From Rhodospirillales bacterium (GTDB taxonomy: Bacteria > Pseudomonadota > Alphaproteobacteria > Rhodospirillales > Rhodospirillaceae): a stretch of DNA of 64,000 nucleotides. The position numbers were made by a program, and so were the translations under genes. Location of the stretch: assembly GCA_028278135.1 (NCBI GenBank), contig JANQEW010000029.1, positions 248,001-312,000 on the forward strand. Direction: 5' to 3'. Of the stretch, positions 58,018 through 64,000 are shown piece by piece. Every line of letters begins with the position of its first letter. The first letter of the stretch is position 1. The notes under the pieces are model-generated. The model worked only from the letters and a program-made list of their open reading frames with translations. It searched no databases and had not been told where the DNA came from.

Positions 58018-58721
58018 AGGTCGCAGTCCTAATTTCTGGTAGAGGATCCAACCTGCAAGCTCTCATTCAGGCGGCGGCTTCACCAAACTTTCCAACAGAG
58101 GTCATCCATGTGATTTCTAGTGTTTCTGGTGCATATGGATTGACATATGCTATTAAAGCTGGTATTCCAGCAACAGTGATCGACCACCGTGATCATACAG
58201 ATCGCCCGTCTTTCGAGGCCGCTCTCAATCTCTGTCTGCATGCGGCTGGTGCAGAGCTAGTATGTCTTGCAGGATTTGTACGTTTACTAACAGCTGAATT
58301 TATAGCAGCTTGGCCTGACAAAATCCTGAATATTCATCCTTCATTGTTGCCAGCTTTTAAGGGGCTGCATACTCACAAAAGAGTTCTAGAAGCCGGAGTA
58401 CGTTTTACAGGTTGTACCGTTCATTTTGTCCGTTCTGGAACAGATGACGGACCTATTATTGCTCAGGCAGTGGTTCCTGTTCTACCGGAAGACACGATTG
58501 ATATTTTGGCCGCACGGGTTCTGGAGGCTGAACATCGCCTCTATCCGCTTGCATTATCATTAGTGGCAACTGGACGCGCCTGTGTAAGGGACGACGTGGT
58601 GGAGATCAGCGGCACTCTGCTGCCAACGCCTTTCCCACAGACATTATTTAACCCGGGATTATCTGTTGCCAACGCCAACAGCGACACATGTTACACACCA
58701 TCCTCTACTCCTGCTCCATAA
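58005..58721 (+). CDS. purN: Phosphoribosylglycinamide formyltransferase
   Basis: 238 aa from a GTG with GGAGG five bases away. The catalytic Asn, His and Asp are all present: VAVLISGRGSNLQAL, LNIHPSLLPAFKG, H in GCTVHFV and D in TDDGPIIAQA. Uses 10-formyl-THF to formylate GAR. The C-terminus is about 30 residues longer than typical and runs 17 bases into the convergent gpsA gene; this tail is not conserved. Confidence 0.97.
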   Translation: MARLKVAVLISGRGSNLQALIQAAASPNFPTEVIHVISSVSGAYGLTYAIKAGIPATVIDHRDHTDRPSFEAALNLCLHAAGAELVCLAGFVRLLTAEFIAAWPDKILNIHPSLLPAFKGLHTHKRVLEAGVRFTGCTVHFVRSGTDDGPIIAQAVVPVLPEDTIDILAARVLEAEHRLYPLALSLVATGRACVRDDVVEISGTLLPTPFPQTLFNPGLSVANANSDTCYTPSSTPAP

Positions 58722-59721
58722 AGCCACTTTCTGTACGGAAGGGACGAGTGAGCAAGTTATGAATCACTCCGTCAATGGGTTGACCTTGATCGAGAACACT
58801 CCACACGGCTTGACAGACTGGCATCTCAACTGCCAGCGCCTCGGCGCGTGCGACAACTGCCCTAGCGCTGTAGACGCCTTCTGTCACGGAACAGCTCCTT
58901 GCTAGGAGTTGAGTCAGACTCCCCCCCTGGCCGAGGGCCATTCCAAATGAAAAGTTGCGCGACTGTGCGCTGTTTGCTGTAAGAACCAAATCTCCTAAGC
59001 CTGAGAGACCCATCAGCGTTTCGGCCTGCGCACCGACAGCGACCGCTAAACGAACGATTTCAGCCAGGCCACGTGTCGTCAGGGCTGCGCGGGCGTTATT
59101 CCCTAGGGATCGACCTTCGACAATGCCGCAGCCAATGGCCAGCACATTCTTGACTGCTCCTCCAATCTCCGCGCCTAGAATATCATTAGATAAGTAGAGC
59201 CGAAGTGCTGGCGTTCCGAGTGTCCTGAGGAGAGTCCGACCAAGTGTTATATTCTTACAGGCGAGAGTTAATGCTGTTGGCAATCCACGAGCGACCTCTG
59301 CAGCGAAACTTGGTCCTGACAAAACGGCCACTGTTGCGGTCGGCAAAGTCTCACAGAGGATTTCGTGCATCAGAGCATTGGTGTGGCGTTCAATCCCCTT
59401 GGCACAGATGATAGCCGGTATGCCTGATCGCCAGTGTGGAGAAAATTGGGCGGAGACGGCACGTAGGTACTGTGCTGGTACTGCCAATAAAATAGCGTCG
59501 CATGTCCCTGTAACTTCCGTTGGGTCTGTCGTCAGACGTAAGGTCCCATGATCAAGGGGTAACAGTACACCGGGTAGATAAGGACTTTCATGATGAGAGA
59601 CTAACAGAGCCGCTGTCGTGGGGTTATGGACCCATAACACGACCTGCCTGCCGGTGCGGTAAGCAGTGAGAGCGAGGGCAGTTCCCCAAGCGCCTGCACC
59701 GACAACACCAATTCGATTCAT
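58705..59721 (-). CDS. gpsA: Glycerol-3-phosphate dehydrogenase [NAD(P)+]
   Basis: 338 aa from the ATG at 59721. Motifs: IGVVGAGAWGTALAL, LLAVPAQYLR, SGPSFAAEVARGLPTALTLA, GAEIGGAVKNVLAIGCGI with the catalytic Lys, and LMGLSGLGDLVLTANSAQSRNF. Supplies sn-glycerol-3-phosphate for phospholipids, functionally linked to pgsA nearby. dnaQ lies 26 bases upstream on the same strand. Confidence 0.97.
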   Translation of the reverse strand: MNRIGVVGAGAWGTALALTAYRTGRQVVLWVHNPTTAALLVSHHESPYLPGVLLPLDHGTLRLTTDPTEVTGTCDAILLAVPAQYLRAVSAQFSPHWRSGIPAIICAKGIERHTNALMHEILCETLPTATVAVLSGPSFAAEVARGLPTALTLACKNITLGRTLLRTLGTPALRLYLSNDILGAEIGGAVKNVLAIGCGIVEGRSLGNNARAALTTRGLAEIVRLAVAVGAQAETLMGLSGLGDLVLTANSAQSRNFSFGMALGQGGSLTQLLARSCSVTEGVYSARAVVARAEALAVEMPVCQAVWSVLDQGQPIDGVIHNLLTRPFRTESGFMEQE

Positions 59722-59747
59722 TCCGTCACGCCCTGAGAGGCAATCCC

Positions 59748-60416
59748 TTATTGCTTCCATATGGGGTTTTTTATCAAAGACAAAAGCGAAGCGTGTGCCT
59801 CTAGTTCGTCAAGAGAGGCCGTATGGGAACGGGCAGGACGATAAGGACGAGCGACAGTTGTCATCCCAACAGTGGCTTTGGGAATACCAAATGATAATTG
59901 AGGTTCCCTGCCACCTATCAACGCAAGATAAATTTCTGCTAAAAGCTGTGAATCCAACAAAGCACCATGAACAGTCCGTCTGGAATTGTCTATGGAAAAT
60001 CGTCGGCACAGGCTATCCAAACTAACCTGTGCTCCGGGAAAACGCCGCTTTGCCATGGCGACCGTATCAATGACTCGGTTCGTGGAGAGAGGTGGTAGGC
60101 CACAACGTTCCAATTCTGCATTGAGAAATTTGATGTCAAAAGCAGCATTATGGATAATGAGCATTGCATCACTAAGAAACGCGAGGAATAACGTGGCAAT
60201 GTCAGAGAAGAGCGGCTTCTTGGCCAGGAATGTAGAAGACAGACCATGAATGGCCTCTGCATCTGCTGGCATGTCTCGCTCTGGGTTGAGATACCACTGG
60301 CGGCTATTGCCCGTTGGGAGATGATTCATGAGTTCAATACAGCCAATTTCGACGACGCGATGACCATCCGCTGGATTCAGCCCAGTCGTTTCTGTATCGA
60401 GGACGATTTCACGCAT
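59748..60416 (-). CDS. dnaQ: DNA polymerase III epsilon subunit (3'-5' proofreading exonuclease)
   Basis: 222 aa from the ATG at 60416. DnaQ exonuclease motifs are complete: Exo I VLDTETTGLNP, Exo II LIIHNAAFDIKFLNAEL, Exo III with VHGALLDSQLLAEIY (His and Asp). A C-terminal tail for polymerase alpha binding follows. It overlaps coaE by 8 bases, the usual alphaproteobacterial coaE-dnaQ arrangement. Proofreading therefore appears intact in this genome. Confidence 0.97.
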   Translation of the reverse strand: MREIVLDTETTGLNPADGHRVVEIGCIELMNHLPTGNSRQWYLNPERDMPADAEAIHGLSSTFLAKKPLFSDIATLFLAFLSDAMLIIHNAAFDIKFLNAELERCGLPPLSTNRVIDTVAMAKRRFPGAQVSLDSLCRRFSIDNSRRTVHGALLDSQLLAEIYLALIGGREPQLSFGIPKATVGMTTVARPYRPARSHTASLDELEAHASLLSLIKNPIWKQ

Positions 60417-61056
60417 GATCACCCCCTTGCAGCCAAAAGTCCTTTCGTGGACGAGGAGGCCAGTGGTGGGATGGACGCAGACACATGGTTTCTGTAATTT
60501 TCATGAGGCGGCGCAGAGTCGAACGATACCCGAGTCCAGTCTGTACGACAAAGGTTGCACGGCGCCTTTTCTCATTTTCTGGAATCTGACGACGCCTAAT
60601 CGATTCTAACTTTTTGAGGGTCATACCCACTCGGCGCATGGCCCTTTGCGTCTGTAGGAACTGTGGCGCGGTTACAACTGCTACTGCATCACACCGCTGT
60701 TCTCCATTCGTTTCAAAGAGCAATGGAATATCGAGTACAACCATAAGTTTATGATTTGTTGCCGCACGTTGTAAAAAACGCCTTTCAGCTTGGCGAACAA
60801 GTGGGTGTAGAATACTTTCAAGCTGTTGGAGTTGAACGAAATCTCCCCAAACCCTAGCACCAAGAGCTAATCTATCTACCGCACCATGTACAATCACATC
60901 GGGAAAAACAGCCGAAATTGTCTGTACAGCAGTACTGCTCAGTAAAGAATGAACTACAGCATCAGAATCATACACAGGAATGCCAAGACGCCGAAAAATA
61001 GCTGCTGCCGTACTCTTTCCCATAGCAATAGAACCAGTGAGGCCAAGGACGCGCAT
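60409..61056 (-). CDS. coaE: Dephospho-CoA kinase
   Basis: 215 aa. P-loop VLGLTGSIAMGKSTAAAIF, then DSDAVVHSLL, HPLVRQAERRFL, VVLDIPLLFETNGEQRCDAVAVV and the lid with Q-T-Q-R-A-M-R-R. Last step of coenzyme A synthesis. Upstream of dnaQ with overlap. Confidence 0.96.
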   Translation of the reverse strand: MRVLGLTGSIAMGKSTAAAIFRRLGIPVYDSDAVVHSLLSSTAVQTISAVFPDVIVHGAVDRLALGARVWGDFVQLQQLESILHPLVRQAERRFLQRAATNHKLMVVLDIPLLFETNGEQRCDAVAVVTAPQFLQTQRAMRRVGMTLKKLESIRRRQIPENEKRRRATFVVQTGLGYRSTLRRLMKITETMCLRPSHHWPPRPRKDFWLQGGDHA

Positions 61057-61258
61057 ATTATCCTTCTATTCTTCTGCTTTATAGCAAACACATTGTTTTT
61101 CCCGCAAAACAAGAATATTGTAATAACGTGTATATTGATATGTATAGTGGGATAGATTTTCAAAAGAAAAGCGCGCATCGCCTCAATGAGGGTCCTCTGC
61201 AAGACCATAGGCAACAGCTTTTATTACTTACGTACGTTGGCTCGACAATTTGTATGAC

Positions 61259-62074
61259 TTAAGCAAGCATGAATGCCCTTAATTCTGCTGTCACTTCAGG
61301 CTCAATGCCAAACCAAGCCGCAAACCCCGGCCGTGCTTGATGCAGGAGCATGCCTAAACCATCAACCACTGGATTTCCCCGTGCAGAGGCCTGCGCGAGT
61401 AAAGGTGTAACGTATGGTACGTAAACAGTGTCTATGACAACCGCTTTTTTGGGCAACGCACGAATATCTATTGTGAGCGGCTGCGCACCTATCATACCTA
61501 AAATTGTAGCATTCACAAGCAAAGCAGCTCCTTCAAGGACTTTTTCTCTTTCTGACCAGTCGACAACCTCGAGAGGCCCACCGATATCAGAAGCCAGTGC
61601 GATAGCACGTTCATATGAACGATTTACTATAAAAAGTTGTTTAACCCCACTCTCTACGAGAGCTACTACAACGGCTCGTGCGACGCCTCCTGCGCCAAGA
61701 ATAACTGCTGGTCCGTCTGAAGCGTGCCAATCCGGAATCCTGTCACGCAGGTTCTCAGTAAAGCCGAAGCTGTCAGTATTTGAACCCAGTAGTCGGCCAT
61801 TCTCAACATAAACAATAGTATTGACAGCACCTATGCGGTGCGCAAGTGGTGTGACTTCATCCACAACAGCAAGCGCTGCTTCCTTGTGCGGCGCAGTGAC
61901 ATTCGTCCCTTGAAATCCAGCTTTCCCTAAGATCCTTGTAACCTCAGGAAAATGCACAGGCTGCACTGCAAGCGGTATATAAGCCCCCTCTATGCCATAT
62001 CGTTTCAGCCACCAGCGATGCAATCGAGGTGATAGTGAATGCCAGACAGGCCACCCCATCACACCAGCGATCAT
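61259..62074 (-). CDS. aroE: Shikimate dehydrogenase
   Basis: 271 aa from the ATG at 62074, with AAAGGCGG about six bases upstream; a longer frame exists but is not needed. Substrate motif GWPVWHSLSPRLHRWW, catalytic Lys in NVTAPHKEAAL, NTDSFGFTENL, nucleotide motif VILGAGGVARAVV. NADPH-dependent reduction of dehydroshikimate. With aroC this window holds two shikimate-pathway genes. It lies 200 bases before coaE. Confidence 0.97.
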   Translation of the reverse strand: MIAGVMGWPVWHSLSPRLHRWWLKRYGIEGAYIPLAVQPVHFPEVTRILGKAGFQGTNVTAPHKEAALAVVDEVTPLAHRIGAVNTIVYVENGRLLGSNTDSFGFTENLRDRIPDWHASDGPAVILGAGGVARAVVVALVESGVKQLFIVNRSYERAIALASDIGGPLEVVDWSEREKVLEGAALLVNATILGMIGAQPLTIDIRALPKKAVVIDTVYVPYVTPLLAQASARGNPVVDGLGMLLHQARPGFAAWFGIEPEVTAELRAFMLA

Positions 62075-62104
62075 TGTTCCGCCTTTCGTCTTATGAATCT
62101 GCAC

Positions 62105-63324
62105 GTGCTATGACCCTCCCGACTCTCCTCGCCAGTCTCTTGGTGCCGAGGGTGATGCTGCAAACACTTTGAGGAAACGCGCTGTCATATTAATGTCCGG
62201 CCAGCCATCTAGAGTGAGACCAGATACAATGATAAAAAAAACACCCTGATTCTTAGACTTGACACCCTTGCTTGCCTCATCTTTCGTATACGTTCTTCCC
62301 TTCATGGGACTCTGAACTCTGTGGCAACGCCTTGCTAAGACCAAACGAGACTCAAACGTTAAGCCAATGATAATGACGCGCCTGACTGAAGCAGGGCCAC
62401 GGGTCGGCTCCACACAGCCTGCTCAAGGGCACAGTGACTTCACGACTATAGGCTAACGGCTAAGGACATAGGCCAAAGACATCCATGAGTTTGCCAAACA
62501 ACGCCAATCACGCTGATATCAGCGAGCCATTTTTCTATCCTGCACCAAGGTCAATGGGATGTCATCCATGTCTCAGAAAGGCTCAACAGAAATGGCCTTT
62601 TGTTGTCCGCAGAAAATAATGTATGTCAGTGAAATATATTTCCTTCTCATTTTTAATGATTTAACAATGAATTCAATTATACAAAGTTTAAAATGTAAAT
62701 TATGAAATTTCGTTTTTATTATAAAAAAACAAGACTGTACTTATCTTTTCACTTATCTGAAAATATCTTTCAATTTTCTTTATGTGAGTCTTGCACAACA
62801 CCGTGAACCCGTGTGTTCTCTTAAGAAACGTACTGACCTGGTCGGCGGCAGGGATGAACAACCATGTACTATAACAAGCATTAAAAAATTGTTATACTCT
62901 TAAAAATTGAGTTATGCTAAACAAGCCCTTGCGACGACTGTGCCTCGTTCACACCAGTAAAAACTGGGGCCAATGGAAATCTCATGGAGACACCCCTCAT
63001 ACAGGATCTCCATCAGGATCTCCATAGAATTGGCATCTTCTGATACACGCAGGAGCTTTCTTACACTGCTAAACCTTAGAGGTAACAAGCGTTAGTTAAC
63101 AGATACATGAGACAAACCCTCTCCCATGAGGCCCCTCCCCCCCTATGCCAGGGCGGTCCTGGGCCATCGCTTCAGTACCCGATTGAAGGGACATCCTTTA
63201 CGGCTGCTGTAGCAACAGCGTATGAATGTGTGATACATAGGCGTTCGCTATCATGATCATTATGGTCTGATGAGACTAAGTTGTTTAGGAAAAAACGTAC
63301 ACACAATAAAGATGTCCTCAAACG
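62105..63324. other. 1.2-kb gene-free region where ppsR and maf are expected
   Basis: In related alphaproteobacteria the space between hemE and aroE carries a pyruvate,phosphate dikinase regulator/pyrophosphorylase gene and maf. Neither is recognisable here. A 101-codon minus-strand frame (62413-62108) abutting aroE has a faint Maf-like end (FFIIVSGLTLDG) but no other Maf motif. The rest is AT-rich (62630-62780) or featureless, with one 12-bp tandem duplication. Confidence 0.5.
63002..63025. repeat. 12-bp tandem duplication
   Basis: CAGGATCTCCAT occurs twice in direct succession (63002-63013, 63014-63025) in non-coding sequence upstream of hemE. Confidence 0.88.
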
Positions 63325-64000
63325 ATGTCCGTACATAGTCCCTTCATCACCACGGCCAAACCCTTTCTAAGGGCCTTACGGGGTGAAAGTATTATCCCAC
63401 CACCGCTATGGTTGATGCGACAGGCAGGTCGCTATCTGCCAGAATATAGGCATCTCCGCGCCAGCGGACATAGCTTCCTTGAATTATGTTACTCCCCGGA
63501 ACTGGCCGCTGAGGTGACACTGCAGCCTATACGCCGTTACGGCTTTGATGCAGCAATTTTGTTCTCTGATATTTTAGTCGTCCCAGATGCACTGGGACAA
63601 TCTGTTACCTTTCATGAAGGCAAAGGACCAACCTTAGAAAGGTTAAAAAGCAAGGCTGATGTGACTCGTCTTTCGTTGGAGGGCTTCATCAGCTCCCTCG
63701 CTCCCATCTACAAAACAGTGCAATCCCTAGCACAGAATCTTTCGCCAACGGTGGCACTCATTGGATTTGCGGGCGCACCATGGACAGTCGCGGCCTACAT
63801 GATAGAGGGAGGTGGGAGTAAGAATTTTTTTCATGCAAAACTCTGGTCCCTTGGACAAGGACCGATGGAGCAACTCATGGAGCTTTTGACAGAAGCGACC
63901 ATACGGCACCTGTTGGCACAGATTGCTGCAGGTGCAGAGGCTGTTCAAGTCTTTGATTCCTGGGCTGGTGTGTTACCGGAGAGTGAATTTTATCGTTTCG
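63325..64000 (+). CDS. hemE: Uroporphyrinogen decarboxylase (partial, runs off window)
   Basis: The first 225 codons are present, read from the ATG at 63325; no strong ribosome site is seen. Signature 1 [16 protein letters not shown] lies at about residues 28-43 and contains substrate-binding arginines. Later [29 protein letters not shown] and FDSWAGVL with the substrate-contacting Asp are typical. Converts uroporphyrinogen III to coproporphyrinogen III in heme synthesis; the tetrapyrrole theme is shared with cbiD. The gene is divergent from aroE across the eroded 1.2-kb region. Confidence 0.97.
   Translation, partial: MSVHSPFITTAKPFLRALRGESIIPPPLWLMRQAGRYLPEYRHLRASGHSFLELCYSPELAAEVTLQPIRRYGFDAAILFSDILVVPDALGQSVTFHEGKGPTLERLKSKADVTRLSLEGFISSLAPIYKTVQSLAQNLSPTVALIGFAGAPWTVAAYMIEGGGSKNFFHAKLWSLGQGPMEQLMELLTEATIRHLLAQIAAGAEAVQVFDSWAGVLPESEFYRF

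Noticed and set aside
62108-62413. Intact Maf gene upstream of aroE
   Set aside because: Only a weak C-terminal resemblance; the N-terminal Maf motifs (S-x-S-P-R-R and the catalytic Asp region) are absent.

Overview
The window looks like part of an alphaproteobacterial chromosome, most likely Rhodospirillales-like. Evidence for this is the mdh-sucC-sucD-sucA-sucB block, the rpmH-rnpA-yidD-yidC-engB-argB block, fabI-aroC, gpsA-dnaQ-coaE-aroE facing hemE, pgsA-DUF2066-purM-purN, an Hsp20/DUF1150 pair and an accessory UbiK. The aprBA genes (dissimilatory adenylylsulfate reductase) with no assimilatory neighbours suggest a sulfur oxidiser. About 7 kb lies in twelve gene-free gaps longer than 300 bases, there are broken genes, and neighbours normally seen in these blocks are missing. 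Together these suggest an eroding genome such as that of a chemosynthetic symbiont. That lifestyle is inference; the species cannot be fixed from the sequence alone.

Layout. 1-2 kb: an SCP2-like protein, a periplasmic adaptor and the start of an RND permease (minus strand). 2-6 kb: a sparse region with a membrane-anchored coiled-coil protein, a CDP-alcohol phosphotransferase missing a catalytic Asp, rpsU with a CTG start, ubiK and tRNA-Arg(CCG). 6-13 kb: carA, dnaG, a mannose-1-phosphate guanylyltransferase and ubiD. 13-17 kb: aprB, aprA, a cysteine-cluster protein and an unknown protein. 17-24 kb: folE, thrB, rnhA, a ferredoxin-NADP reductase, a deacetylase-like protein, cbiD and a stress-type membrane protein. 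24-33 kb: mutS, ygfZ with a frameshifted partner, rpmI-rplT-pheS-pheT. 33-38 kb: a PhyH dioxygenase divergent from the second, intact CDP-alcohol phosphotransferase, then smr, aroC, fabI, DUF1150 and an hsp20 pseudogene. 39-43 kb: two RNA methyltransferase-like genes, gmhB and rlmN. 43-50 kb: the TCA-cycle cluster. 50-64 kb: argB to rpmH, pgsA, DUF2066, purMN, gpsA, dnaQ, coaE, aroE and the start of hemE.

The most striking property is a genome-wide style of mutation. At least eighteen exact or near-exact short tandem duplications (two adjacent copies of a 9-21 base unit) occur in 64 kb. Copies inside reading frames have unit lengths divisible by three (9, 12, 18), including three in the linkers of one gene (sucB). 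Those in spacers, around start codons or at gene ends often do not (11, 14, 16, 17, 19). Alongside this, two genes appear to have lost a canonical start codon (rpsU CTG; gmhB ATA or ATT), one gene is broken by a one-base T-tract change, Hsp20 is a frameshifted remnant, and one of two paralogous lipid synthases has lost a catalytic Asp. MutS is full length but deviates at several positions that are near-invariant in the family.
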